Assembly (NCBI GenBank): GCA_937927415.1
Contig: CALBDS010000061.1
Location: 155,093-219,092 of the forward strand
Source of the DNA: an uncultured Rhodospirillaceae bacterium
Lineage (GTDB): Bacteria; Pseudomonadota; Alphaproteobacteria; Azospirillales; Azospirillaceae
Reading direction: 5' to 3'
DNA length: 64,000 nucleotides
Below the pieces are notes generated by a model. That model was not told the DNA's origin. It was given only the letters and a program-made list of their open reading frames with translations, and ran no database searches. A program made the position numbers and the translations under genes. Shown piece by piece: positions 1 through 8,914 of this stretch (positions are counted from its first letter, which is position 1; each line of letters starts with the position of its first letter).

Positions 1-861
1 ATCTACGGCATCCGGCGGCGGGTCACCGCCTCGCTGCGGGGAACCCATCTGGGCAACCGGCGGCGGGAGGAACGGGTGGCGGTGGATCTGACCTGCACCG
101 GTACTGTGGGCGGCACGGCGTTCCGCGGACGGCTGGACAACATCTCCGCCGGCGGCTGTCAGGTGCGGGACATGAGCGTCCCGCCCACCGCCGGTCAGAC
201 CATCCGCCTGGACATCCAGGGGCTGGGAACCGCCGACGGCACCGTGGTCGGCGTGGACGGCGACATGGTGCACGTGCGCTTCGATCCCCTGCCCCCGCCC
301 TTCCTCACCCGGCTGCAGCCGCTGATGGCCGAGGCGCTGGCGCGGGACGCCGAACTGGTCGCGCTGGCCCGTTCCACCGCCGCCACCGTCGGCGCTCTGT
401 TCGAAAAGGCGGTGGACCGGGGCGAGATCGACCTGGAACGGCTGTTTTCCGCCGAATACGCCGCCATTCCCGGCAGCAACCCGCCGCAGTACACCACCCC
501 CTTCACCGATCTGTGCGACCGGGTTTTGCCGGGGGTGCAGGAACCCGTGGTGCCGCAAAACGGCCGCATCGTGTTCTGCGTGGCGGTGGACCGCAACGGA
601 TATCTGCCCACCCACAACCGGGCCTATTCCCAGCCGCAGCGCCCCGACGATCCGGTGTGGAACACCGCCAACAGCCGCCACCGCCGCCTGTTCGACGACA
701 GCACCGGGCTGGCCGCCGCCCGGTCGCGCCAGCCGTCGCTGATCCAGACCTACCGCCGCGACATGGGCGGCGGGCGCATCGCCTCGATGAAGGACATTTC
801 CGCCCCCGTCTATGTGAAGGGCAAGCATTGGGGGGCGGTGCGGCTGGGCTGCACGGCGTAA
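1..861 (+). CDS. PilZ-domain sensory protein, C-terminal part (5' end outside window)
   Basis: The reading frame is open from base 1, so only the last 286 residues are present and the true start lies upstream. A PilZ domain is visible at about residues 20-100: an arginine cluster NRRREERVAVDL, then the D-x-S-x-x-G element DNISAGG. PilZ domains of this kind bind cyclic-di-GMP. About 180 residues follow, ending in MGGGRIASMKDISAPVYV and KHWGAVRLG, a tail that I recognise from the C-terminal sensory region of chemotaxis-type receptors in Rhodospirillales. The downstream gene is a chemotaxis transducer that also ends in PilZ, so this is probably a second receptor of the same family. No receptor signalling hairpin is visible in the part shown, so that assignment is inference. 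Confidence 0.6.
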   Translation: MYGIRRRVTASLRGTHLGNRRREERVAVDLTCTGTVGGTAFRGRLDNISAGGCQVRDMSVPPTAGQTIRLDIQGLGTADGTVVGVDGDMVHVRFDPLPPPFLTRLQPLMAEALARDAELVALARSTAATVGALFEKAVDRGEIDLERLFSAEYAAIPGSNPPQYTTPFTDLCDRVLPGVQEPVVPQNGRIVFCVAVDRNGYLPTHNRAYSQPQRPDDPVWNTANSRHRRLFDDSTGLAAARSRQPSLIQTYRRDMGGGRIASMKDISAPVYVKGKHWGAVRLGCTA

Positions 862-1387
862 GCGGCGGTGCGGCACGGGATGAACGGGCGGGCGCCTTGC
901 GCCTGGAATTCCCCGCCGGTAACGGCACCGCCCGCATGGGTTTTGCGGGGGGGCACCCGTCCCTCCAACCAATGCTTTCCACCGACAACCTATGATTAAT
1001 TTTCAATTACCATGATGTTTTGAGCCGTTAACAGACAACTTTTATCTCATACATCTTCAGCAAATATGCCGAAATACATATGCTTAACCGCAAAACTCCC
1101 TGTTTTCGGCCCTCTGCTGTCCGGTTTATTCCTGCTGAAAAGAACGGCCACGACCGCTTCCGATTCGCCTGCTTTCTCTTTCAGGCTCTTGGATTGACAT
1201 GGATCAATCGTTTACCGCACTGATTATATTGAAATATGATTTCTTTGAAAAACCATATTTCTTTCCAAAGCTAATCGTACGTTGACCTTCATTCTCTACA
1301 TTAGACAACAAACTTGCAGGTCCCGATTGCCTATATGACAAGACCACACCAGCGACGGTAAGTGGCTATCCCCGGACCCGGAATATT
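862..1387 (+). other. AT-rich intergenic region, promoter region of the globin-coupled transducer
   Basis: This 526-base gap has no convincing gene. It is clearly more AT-rich than its surroundings from about 980 to 1320. It carries an FNR-like box at 1194-1207 and -10-like hexamers TATATT (1225-1230) and TATGAT (1235-1240). I see no strong terminator hairpin for the upstream gene. Confidence 0.6.
1194..1207 (+). promoter_or_regulatory. FNR/FixK-type binding site
   Basis: The sequence TTGACATGGATCAA matches the FNR/FixK consensus TTGA-N6-TCAA. It lies 180 bases before the start of the globin-coupled transducer. Its centre is about 25-40 bases upstream of the -10-like hexamers at 1225-1230 and 1235-1240, near the usual position of an FNR-family activator. 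The match is seen directly; that a regulator of this family acts here is inference. Confidence 0.55.
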
Positions 1388-3034
1388 ATGACCCCGCCCC
1401 ATTCCAATCAGGAACGTCTGCGTTTTTGCCGAATAACCCCCGCAACCCTGTCCATTCTGGCTGAAATCCGGCCCGTTCTGGAAGCATCCATCCCCAGGAT
1501 TCTTGACGATTTCTACAGCCATCTGACCCGGTGGCAAAATCTATCCGCCTTTTTTTCATCGCCATCCGCCATTCAGCACGCAAAGGCCGCGCAAACCCGC
1601 CACTGGCTGCGCCTGTTTTCCGGGACTCTGGGGGATGAGTATTTTACGTCGGCGCAGCAGATCGGGATGGCGCACCACCGCATCGGCCTGGAACCGCGCT
1701 GGTACATCGCCGGTTACGCCTTTGTGACCGAGCGGCTGATCGCCTGCCTAACGGACCATGTGATGCGCGGCTGGCCGACGGCTTCGCGGCGCGCCCGCCT
1801 GACCGCGGTGCTGCAGGCGGTCAACACCGCGGTGATGCTCGACATGGATCTGGCACTCGCCGCCTATTTCGAGGCGGGGGCCGACGCCAAGGCCACCGCC
1901 CTCAACACCATGGCCGACACGGTGGAAACCGAAGCCGGTCACGCCATCGCCTCCATCGCCGAACGGGCGCAGGACATGAGTGCGGCCATGACCGGGATGG
2001 CCGCTTCGTCGGACCGGGTGGGCCGCAACGCCCAGACGGTGGCATCCGCCGCCGCCGAATCCCTGTCCAACGCCAACATCGTCGCCGCAGCGGCACAGGA
2101 ACTCACCGCGGCCATCGCCGAGATCGGGCGCAACGTGGGGCAGGCGAGCGACCTGACCCGCGATGCCGTGGCCCGCAGCGACGAGGCGCAATCCATCGTG
2201 GCGTCCCTGTCGGCCGCGGTGGTCAGCATCGGCAGCGTCACCCAGCTCATCACCGACATTGCCAGCCAGACCAACCTTCTGGCCCTGAACGCCACCATTG
2301 AAGCCGCCCGTGCCGGAGAGGCCGGCAAGGGATTCGCCGTGGTGGCGGGGGAGGTCAAGAACCTCGCCAACCAGACGGGCCGCTCCACCGAAGAGATCAC
2401 GCGCCTGGTGGGCGACATCCAGGCCATCGGCGATACGGTCGTCACCGCCATCACCGGGATCGGCGACGGCATCCGCCGCATCGATCAGGTCGCCGGCGCC
2501 ATCGCCGCCGCGGTCGAGGAACAGGGCGCCGCCACCGGCGAAATCTCCCGCAATGTGGAGGAAACCGCCCGCACCGCCCGCAACGTCGCGTCCCTCATCG
2601 CCGTGGTGTCGGACGAGGCGGGAAGCAGCAGCACCCAGGCCCAGGCGCTCAGCACCGTGGCCGGCGGGCTGGCCGCCGACGCCCAGACCCTGCGCGCCGA
2701 TCTGGTGCGGATCATCCGCGGCTCCACCCCCGACGTGGACCGGCGGCGCCAGCCCCGCTATGCGGTGGATCTGCCCTGCCGCTTCGACATGGGGGGCGGA
2801 AGCAGCGACGGGCGGCTGCTCAACCTGTCCGAAGGCGGGGCCATGGTGGCCGGCGGCCCGGAGCTTGCCCCCGGTGGCCGGGGCACGCTGACGGTGGACG
2901 GTCTGGGCCTGCGCCTGCCGTTCCGGGTGCTGGACCGCTGCAGCGGCGGTGTGCATCTGGCCTTCGACCCCGGCGCCGATGTCGGCGGCACCCTGGCCGC
3001 CTGTCTGGCACGCTACGCCGTCACGGTTCGATGA
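1388..3034 (+). CDS. Soluble globin-coupled chemotaxis transducer with C-terminal PilZ domain
   Basis: The protein has 548 residues and no membrane segment. Residues 1-165 form a protoglobin-type sensor: IGMAHHRIGLEPRWYI holds the expected proximal heme histidine (His96) of HemAT-like globins. Residues about 170-440 are a methyl-accepting signalling domain, with the conserved hairpin tip around ALNATIEAARAGEAGKGFAVVA. Residues about 452-548 are a PilZ domain (RRRQPRYAVDLPCRF, then NLSEGG). The expected role is cytoplasmic aerotaxis or oxygen-responsive signalling to CheA/CheW, with cyclic-di-GMP as a second input. The ATG at 1388 has only a weak ribosome site. The N-terminus aligns well with globin sensors, so the start is probably right. 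Confidence 0.88.
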   Translation: MTPPHSNQERLRFCRITPATLSILAEIRPVLEASIPRILDDFYSHLTRWQNLSAFFSSPSAIQHAKAAQTRHWLRLFSGTLGDEYFTSAQQIGMAHHRIGLEPRWYIAGYAFVTERLIACLTDHVMRGWPTASRRARLTAVLQAVNTAVMLDMDLALAAYFEAGADAKATALNTMADTVETEAGHAIASIAERAQDMSAAMTGMAASSDRVGRNAQTVASAAAESLSNANIVAAAAQELTAAIAEIGRNVGQASDLTRDAVARSDEAQSIVASLSAAVVSIGSVTQLITDIASQTNLLALNATIEAARAGEAGKGFAVVAGEVKNLANQTGRSTEEITRLVGDIQAIGDTVVTAITGIGDGIRRIDQVAGAIAAAVEEQGAATGEISRNVEETARTARNVASLIAVVSDEAGSSSTQAQALSTVAGGLAADAQTLRADLVRIIRGSTPDVDRRRQPRYAVDLPCRFDMGGGSSDGRLLNLSEGGAMVAGGPELAPGGRGTLTVDGLGLRLPFRVLDRCSGGVHLAFDPGADVGGTLAACLARYAVTVR

Positions 3035-3100
3035 TCCGTTGCCGCACGGCTGTTGCGGCTGTACACCGGGTCATCCGGCCCATCACGGTTCGCCCCGCCC

Positions 3101-4936
3101 ATGCTGTCCCTGCCCTCCCTTCTCCCCGTGCCGTCCTTTCTTGCTGACGGCGCCGCCGCTCTGCTGGTGGTCGCGGCCCTGACCGGCATCGGACGGATGG
3201 TATTCGCGGTGTTGCGGGTCCCGTCGCTTCCCGGCGATTCCCTGCACGCCTTTGCTGCCGGATGGGGAACCGCCACGCTGGGGATCACCGCCGTGGCGAT
3301 GGCGGGCTATCCGATGGCTGAAGCCGGATGGACGGTGGTGCTGGCGGGTGCGGCCGGGTTCCTGCTGTGGCTGATGCGGGCGCCGGGGGCCGCGGTTCAT
3401 CCGCTGCTGGCGGCATTGGCCGGGGTTGCGCCGGTGATGGCGACCGCGGCGGCGGTGCCGGCCACCCAGTTCGACGAGTTCGCCCACTGGCTGCCCAACG
3501 CCCTGTACCTGTTCGACACCGGCACGCTGCCCACCGCCGATGCCCCCAACCTGCTGACCGGCAAACAGGGCTATCCCATCGCCGGGCCGCTGCTGACGGT
3601 GCTGGGCAGTCTGGCCGCCGGCCACTGGACCGAGACGGTGGCCAAGCCGGTCACGGTGGTGATGGCGGCGATGCTGGCCCCGGTCCTGGCCTCCGCCCTG
3701 ATGGACCGCCCGCGGGAAGAAAGCCGCGACCTGCCCGTCGCGCTGGTCGCCCTGCTGGCCCTGGCGGTGACTCTGCTCAATCCGTTCTTCGACCCGCGCA
3801 TCGCCATCACCACCTATTCCGACACTCCCACCGCCCTGCTGCTGGCGGGAACGGTCCATGCCCTGTGGCGGGCGATGGACGACACACCGGAGCGGCCGGA
3901 CTGGCTGTGGCGGGCCGGTTTCACCATCCTGGCGCTGGTGCAGTTGCGCGAAACCAACCTGGGGCTTGTGGCCGGGCTGGCCGCGGCGGCGGCGCTGACG
4001 GCGTTCCGGCTGTACCGCCGGCCGGGGACCGGATTTTCCCTTGCCGGTGCAATGCCGGCGGCGCTGCTGGTGCTGGGGCCGGGGGTGGCGGCGCTGGTGC
4101 TGTGGCGTCTGCACCTGACCGGTGCTGCTATCGGTCCCGACATGGCGCCCCGCCCCTTCGCCGCCTGGGACTGGAGCGCGCCGGGCGTGGTGCTCCGCGC
4201 CCTGCTGTTCGACCGGCTGGCGAACAACCCGCTCATGGGTGGGGCGGCGGCGGCGCTGGCCCTGCTGTTTCCCATCGGGGTGATTGCGGTATGGCTGCGG
4301 GGACGCACGGGCGACAAGGCGATCCTGCTGCTGCTGGCCGGGCTGGCGGGGGCGCAGGCGGCCTTGCTGGGCTTCGCCTACATCGCCGTCTTCAGCCGCG
4401 AGGAGGTGGAGGCCGCGTCCAGCGCCTGGCGCTATGCCGGGCAGGTCGGCCCCTCCGTGCTGCTGGCCATGGCGATTCTGGCCGGCGGGCGCGGCTGGCC
4501 GCGGCGTCTGCCGGCGGTTGCGGGATCGGCGCCGGCCGGGCTGGCGGCCATCGCCCTGGTGCTGGCGGTGCAGACCGCCGGGCGGGACCGCTGGCGGCTG
4601 GAATGTTCCTATGCCGGGACGGTGGCGATGCGGACCATGACCGCCGAATTGCTGGCCGGGCTGTCCCCCGCCACCGTCGTTGCCGTCCACCACCCCACCG
4701 AACAGCCCATGGCGCAGGTGCTGACATCCCTGGTGCGGGCGGAGAACGGCGGCGGTTTCTTCCGTCCCGCGGTGATACCCGCACCCCCCGGCCCGCCGCC
4801 TGCCGCGGCGGCGGTTCTGGATCTCGGCGCCGTGCCGGTCGGACCGCTGACCGGCCCGGTGACAGCCCGCCTGACCCTGCCCGACGGCCGGGAACGGCAG
4901 GCTATGGCCGCCCCGCCCTCCGGCTGCCGCCGCTGA
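3101..4936 (+). CDS. Large multi-pass membrane protein, possibly GT-C-like
   Basis: The protein has 611 residues and at least ten hydrophobic segments spread over most of its length. A short hydrophilic C-terminal region ends in GRERQAMAAPPSGCRR. The segment FDEFAHWLPNALYL, between early membrane helices, recalls the acidic first-loop motif of GT-C type membrane glycosyltransferases, but I cannot assign a family. The ATG at 3101 was chosen over the TTG at 3053 because the extra 16 residues are not hydrophobic and add nothing recognisable. It lies 66 bases after the transducer gene and is convergent with the DMT gene. Function unknown. Confidence 0.6.
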   Translation: MLSLPSLLPVPSFLADGAAALLVVAALTGIGRMVFAVLRVPSLPGDSLHAFAAGWGTATLGITAVAMAGYPMAEAGWTVVLAGAAGFLLWLMRAPGAAVHPLLAALAGVAPVMATAAAVPATQFDEFAHWLPNALYLFDTGTLPTADAPNLLTGKQGYPIAGPLLTVLGSLAAGHWTETVAKPVTVVMAAMLAPVLASALMDRPREESRDLPVALVALLALAVTLLNPFFDPRIAITTYSDTPTALLLAGTVHALWRAMDDTPERPDWLWRAGFTILALVQLRETNLGLVAGLAAAAALTAFRLYRRPGTGFSLAGAMPAALLVLGPGVAALVLWRLHLTGAAIGPDMAPRPFAAWDWSAPGVVLRALLFDRLANNPLMGGAAAALALLFPIGVIAVWLRGRTGDKAILLLLAGLAGAQAALLGFAYIAVFSREEVEAASSAWRYAGQVGPSVLLAMAILAGGRGWPRRLPAVAGSAPAGLAAIALVLAVQTAGRDRWRLECSYAGTVAMRTMTAELLAGLSPATVVAVHHPTEQPMAQVLTSLVRAENGGGFFRPAVIPAPPGPPPAAAAVLDLGAVPVGPLTGPVTARLTLPDGRERQAMAAPPSGCRR

Positions 4937-4957
4937 ACCCTGCTCGGGACGGGGCAC

Positions 4958-5836
4958 TCAGGACGGGGTGCGGACGGCATCCAGGCGGATCAGGTACAGA
5001 CCGCTCAGGATCACCACCGCTGCCCCCAGCACGATGCCCCCCTCCGGCCGGTCGCCGAAGATCAGCGCGCCGTAGAGCAGGCCCCACAGGATTTCCATAT
5101 ACTGGAACGGGGCCACCACCGGCACCGGCGCGATGCGGAACGCCCCCAAGAGGCACAGCAGCGCCAGCCCGCCGCACAGCCCGCACAGCGCCATCAACCC
5201 CAGATCGGCCGAGGACGGCAGGACGAAGACAAACGGCAACACACAGCCGGTCAGCGCCATCACCAGCAGATTGCCGTAAAAGGGAAAGGCCGCCGCGGTT
5301 TCCCCCCGGCCCCAGCGGCGCACGATCAGCCCCGACAGGGAATAGCTGACCGCACTGGCCAGTGCAGCGATGGCACCGATGTCCATCAGCCCTCCCCCGC
5401 TGGGCCGCAGCATCAGAAGCACGCCCATAAAACCCACCGCCACCGCCGTCCACCGCTTCGGCCCCACCGGCTCCCCCAGCAGCATCCCGGCCAGGGCCGT
5501 GATGATGAGGGGGGATGCGAACAGGATGGCGTACACGTCGGCCAGCGGCATCTGGGTAAAGGCGAAAAACGCCCCGCCCCCGGCCCCCAACCCGGCCAGC
5601 CCGCGCAAAAGCTGCAGCCCCGGACGCCGGGTCGCCAGCCCCGCCGGACCGGCGGTCAGCAGCCCATAGGCGCCGATGGCGACGACCGAGAACAAGGCGT
5701 TGAAGAACATGGTTTCCACCAGCGGATAGCCGCGGGTGAGGAACTTCATCAGCGTGTCGGTGATGGGAAACAGGGCAAAGCCCGCCAGCGCCAAAAGAAC
5801 ACCGGCTCGGCGGTCCTGCGGCAGCGATGCCGGCAT
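4958..5836 (-). CDS. DMT-family (EamA) transporter
   Basis: This 292-residue protein has about ten membrane helices arranged as two EamA repeats, the usual size and layout of drug/metabolite exporters. The first repeat begins near LALAGFALFPITDTLMKFL. The second repeat includes PFQYMEILWGLLYGALIFGD, typical of this family close to the C-terminus. It sits in the inner membrane and probably exports a small metabolite; the substrate cannot be read from sequence. It is the last gene of the minus-strand series that starts with the nucleoside importer, 25 bases after deoA, so it may be co-transcribed with the salvage genes. Confidence 0.82.
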   Translation of the reverse strand: MPASLPQDRRAGVLLALAGFALFPITDTLMKFLTRGYPLVETMFFNALFSVVAIGAYGLLTAGPAGLATRRPGLQLLRGLAGLGAGGGAFFAFTQMPLADVYAILFASPLIITALAGMLLGEPVGPKRWTAVAVGFMGVLLMLRPSGGGLMDIGAIAALASAVSYSLSGLIVRRWGRGETAAAFPFYGNLLVMALTGCVLPFVFVLPSSADLGLMALCGLCGGLALLCLLGAFRIAPVPVVAPFQYMEILWGLLYGALIFGDRPEGGIVLGAAVVILSGLYLIRLDAVRTPS

Positions 5837-5861
5837 GATGTCACACGGGATGATTGCTGAA

Positions 5862-7199
5862 TCAAAGTGTCAAAGGAATCAGGGGGCCGGCAGCCGGGGC
5901 CGCGGCGGCGACAGTGACCGCGGTGCGCAGGGCATGGGCCGCGGCCTCCGCCGCGTCCGCCGTCGCGGCGTGGACCATGGCCAGGGGCCGGTCACCGGGG
6001 CCGACCGCTTCCCCCACCCCGGCGATGGTGGAAAAACCGACACGGTGGTCGATGCAGTCGCTGGTGTCCACCCGCCCGCCGCCCAGACGGATGATGGCAA
6101 TGCCGATGGCGCGGGTGTCCATGGCGGCCACCACCCCGGCGCGGTCGGGAAACACCGGGCGGACCACCGGCGCCGCCGGCAGGTGCCGGTCCGGGTGTTC
6201 CAGCAGGTCCGCCGGTCCGCCCAGTGCAGCCACCATGCGGGCGAAACGCTCCGCCGCGCGGCCGTCGGCGATCACGACGTCGAAGCGCCGCCGCCCCTCC
6301 GCCGCGTCGGTCGCCAGCCCACACAGGGCCAGCAGTTCCGCCGCCAGCGCCGCCGTGACCTCGTAGAGCCGGGGTTCGGGCGGATCACCGCGCAGAATGG
6401 TGATGGCTTCGTGCATTTCCACGGCGTTGCCCGCGGCCCGGCCCAGCACCTGATTCATGTCGGTCAGCAGCGCCACCGTCGGCAATCCCGCCCCGCGGGC
6501 CACCCCGGCGATGGAGCGGGCCAGCGCCGCCGCCGCGTCCTGGGTCGCCATGAAGGCGCCGTTGCCGAAGGTCACATCCATCACCAGCCCCTGCAGCCCC
6601 GCCGCCAGCTTCTTGGACAGGATGGACGCGGTGATGAGGTCCAGGGATTCCACGGTGCCGGTCACATCGCGGATGGCGTAGAGGCGCTTGTCCGCCGGTG
6701 CCACCTCCGGCGTGGCGCCGACCACGGCGCAGCCGGCATCCGCGACCACACGGGCCAGCCGGTCCAGCCCGGGCAGAGCGTCATAGCCGGGAATGCTCTC
6801 GAACTTGTCGAGCGTGCCGCCGGTGTGCCCCAGCCCGCGCCCCGATACCATCGGCACGAACGCACCGCAGGCCGCCAGCGCCGGGGCCAGGATCAGGCTG
6901 GTCTTGTCCCCCACCCCGCCGCTGGAATGCTTGTCCACCACCGGCCCCGGCAGGTTGAAGGGGCGCCAGTCCAGAACCGTGCCGGAATCGCGCATGGCCA
7001 GGGTCAGGGCCACCCGCTCCGCCATGTCCATGCCGCGGCAGCACACGGCCATGGCAAAGGCCGCGGCCTGCGCCTCCGTCACCCGGCCGTCGGTGATGCC
7101 GGCGACAAAGGCGCGGATGTCCTCCGGCGGCAGGGATTGGCCGTCGCGCTTGCGCCGGATGATTTCCTGCGGCAGCAGGGCGGTCGGTGCCGGGGCCAT
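5862..7199 (-). CDS. deoA: Thymidine phosphorylase
   Basis: The 445-residue protein converts thymidine and phosphate to thymine and 2-deoxyribose-1-phosphate. Family motifs are clear: KHSSGGVGDKTSL (about residues 90-102) and SGRGLGHTGGTLDKFE (about 120-135), the phosphate and nucleoside binding segments of the TP/pyrimidine nucleoside phosphorylase family. Length is normal. It follows deoC by only 4 bases, and the gene order cdd-punA-deoC-deoA forms a deoxynucleoside breakdown pathway. The AAGGGG ribosome site lies about 13 bases before the ATG, partly inside the deoC end, so coupling to deoC translation is likely. Confidence 0.95.
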   Translation of the reverse strand: MAPAPTALLPQEIIRRKRDGQSLPPEDIRAFVAGITDGRVTEAQAAAFAMAVCCRGMDMAERVALTLAMRDSGTVLDWRPFNLPGPVVDKHSSGGVGDKTSLILAPALAACGAFVPMVSGRGLGHTGGTLDKFESIPGYDALPGLDRLARVVADAGCAVVGATPEVAPADKRLYAIRDVTGTVESLDLITASILSKKLAAGLQGLVMDVTFGNGAFMATQDAAAALARSIAGVARGAGLPTVALLTDMNQVLGRAAGNAVEMHEAITILRGDPPEPRLYEVTAALAAELLALCGLATDAAEGRRRFDVVIADGRAAERFARMVAALGGPADLLEHPDRHLPAAPVVRPVFPDRAGVVAAMDTRAIGIAIIRLGGGRVDTSDCIDHRVGFSTIAGVGEAVGPGDRPLAMVHAATADAAEAAAHALRTAVTVAAAAPAAGPLIPLTL

Positions 7200-7203
7200 G
7201 GTG

Positions 7204-8016
7204 TCAGTACCCCTTGCCCATGTCCGCCGCCGGTCTCATGCCCAGATCGGCCAGCAGCGCATCCAACAGGCCCGAGGCTCCGAAACGCACCGTGGCCGGC
7301 GTGGCCCATTTGGGACCGCGCAGGCTGTCGGCCAGATGGAGATAGGCCGCGGCGGCCCCCGTGTCACGAATGCCGCCCGATGCCTTGAACCCCACGGGGC
7401 GTTTGGACTGGCCGATGGCTTCCAGCATCAGGGCCGCCGCTTCCAGCGTCGCCGCCGGGCGGATCTTGCCGGTCGAGGTCTTCAGGTAATCGGCCCCGGC
7501 GGCGATGGCGTCGCGGGCCGCCCACGACAGCAGGTCGGGGTCGGGGAAGGCGCCGGATTCCAGGATGACCTTCATCACCACCCCCTCCCCGCACGCCTCG
7601 CGGCAGGCGCGCAGCAGATTGAGCGGCCGGGTGCGCTCCCCATCGATGAAGGCGCGGTAGGGCAGAACCACGTCGATCTCATCCGCACCATCGGCGATGG
7701 CGGCACGGGTCTCATCCACCACCGCGGCGGCGGCGGAATCCCCGGCGGGGAAATTGACCACGGTGGCCACCTTGACCGGCGTGCCCTTCAGCGCGGCGCG
7801 GGCGGTCTTGACGAAGCGCGGCCACACGCACACCGCCGCCACCGGCCCCGCCGGGGTCACGGCGCGGGCGCACAAGTCCCTGACACTCTCCTTGGTGTCG
7901 TCGTCGTTCAGGCTGGTCAGATCCAGCAGCGCCAGCACCCGGCGGGCAGTGTCCGCGGCGGTTCCCGCGTCCTTGGCCGCGGTGACGGCCTGCTGCAATT
8001 CGTCGGTCAGTTTCAT
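7204..8016 (-). CDS. deoC: Deoxyribose-phosphate aldolase
   Basis: The 270-residue enzyme splits 2-deoxyribose-5-phosphate into glyceraldehyde-3-phosphate and acetaldehyde, the last step of deoxynucleoside salvage. The Schiff-base lysine is in VGFKASGGIRD; the second active-site lysine is in DYLKTSTGK, and DEIDVVLPYRAF carries the conserved acidic residues. I chose the ATG at 8016 because it follows GGGGGAA at good spacing and starts MKLTDELQQAV. The frame stays open further upstream, but that stretch looks non-coding. It lies between punA and deoA. No phosphopentomutase (deoB) gene is present in this window. Confidence 0.94.
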   Translation of the reverse strand: MKLTDELQQAVTAAKDAGTAADTARRVLALLDLTSLNDDDTKESVRDLCARAVTPAGPVAAVCVWPRFVKTARAALKGTPVKVATVVNFPAGDSAAAAVVDETRAAIADGADEIDVVLPYRAFIDGERTRPLNLLRACREACGEGVVMKVILESGAFPDPDLLSWAARDAIAAGADYLKTSTGKIRPAATLEAAALMLEAIGQSKRPVGFKASGGIRDTGAAAAYLHLADSLRGPKWATPATVRFGASGLLDALLADLGMRPAADMGKGY

Positions 8017-8051
8017 CGTTCCCCCAAAGCCCCCCGTTGTCCCGAACCCGT

Positions 8052-8882
8052 TCAGCCCAAACGCCCAAGGAAACCGATCAGCAGCCGCTCCAGATCCGCC
8101 GCCGCCGCTGCGGCCTGGGCCAGCGTGTGGGCGTGGCTGACCGTCCCGGTTCCCAGCCCGACGCCGAGATTGGTGATGACCGCACAGCCGGTCACCGACA
8201 TTCCGCAATGGCGGGCGACGATGCATTCCGGCACCGTGGACATGCCCACGGCGTCGGCCCCCAGGATCTGCAACATCCTGACCTCGGCCGGGGTTTCAAA
8301 GCACGGCCCGGCCAAGGCGGCGTACACCCCTTCGGCCAGCGGCAGTTCCAGATCGGCCGCCGCCGCCTTCATCAGCGCGCGCAGGTCGGGCGACCACGCG
8401 TCGGTCATGCTGGGAAAGCGGGGGCCGAAGGCGTCGTCGTTGGGGCCGGTCAGCGGGTTGGCACCCAACAGGTTGATGTGGTCGCGGATCAGCATCAGCC
8501 GCCCCGGCCCCACGGACAGATCGAGCGACCCGGCGGCGCAGGTCAGCACCAGCGTGCGGCAGCCCAGCCGCCGCAGGGTGCGGATCGCCAGCCGCAACGC
8601 AGCGAAGCCCCGGCCCTCATAGGCATGGACCCGCCCCTGCATGCAGGCGACGGTCTTGCCCCCCAGTTCCCCCACCACCAGCCGCCCGGCGTGCCCGGAC
8701 ACGGTGGGCCGGGGAAAGCCGGGGATGTCGTCATAGGGAATGGACACCGTTCCGCCGATGCGCCCGGCCAGATCGCCCAGCCCCGACCCCAGCACCAGCC
8801 CCACCTGGGGCCAGTGTTCCGGCGCGCGGGCGCGGATGACCGCCGCCGCCGCCTCCACCGCCCGCTCCGCGTCCGTCACCAT
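8052..8882 (-). CDS. punA: Purine nucleoside phosphorylase (inosine/guanosine type)
   Basis: The 276-residue protein belongs to the trimeric PNP family, which phosphorolyses inosine, guanosine and their deoxy forms. Motifs seen: VLGSGLGDLA near the N-terminus, SGHAGRLVVGEL, GRVHAYEGRG, and VGMSTVPECIVARH near the C-terminus, all phosphate or purine site segments. The start at 8882 is preceded by AAAAGGGGAA. A start 12 codons earlier would overlap cdd, so the internal ATG is preferred. It lies between cdd and deoC in the salvage operon. Confidence 0.92.
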   Translation of the reverse strand: MVTDAERAVEAAAAVIRARAPEHWPQVGLVLGSGLGDLAGRIGGTVSIPYDDIPGFPRPTVSGHAGRLVVGELGGKTVACMQGRVHAYEGRGFAALRLAIRTLRRLGCRTLVLTCAAGSLDLSVGPGRLMLIRDHINLLGANPLTGPNDDAFGPRFPSMTDAWSPDLRALMKAAAADLELPLAEGVYAALAGPCFETPAEVRMLQILGADAVGMSTVPECIVARHCGMSVTGCAVITNLGVGLGTGTVSHAHTLAQAAAAAADLERLLIGFLGRLG

Positions 8883-8914
8883 GGCCGTTCCCCTTTTCCG
8901 AAGCTCAGCGTTTG

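Noticed and set aside
1748..2956. 402-codon open frame on the minus strand within the transducer gene
   Set aside because: It is antisense to a well-supported gene, in a high-GC region where long shadow frames are expected, and its composition (His, Gly, Gln) has no domain.
3083..4957. 624-codon minus-strand frame across the membrane protein gene
   Set aside because: A shadow frame of high GC. The plus-strand frame encodes clear membrane helices.
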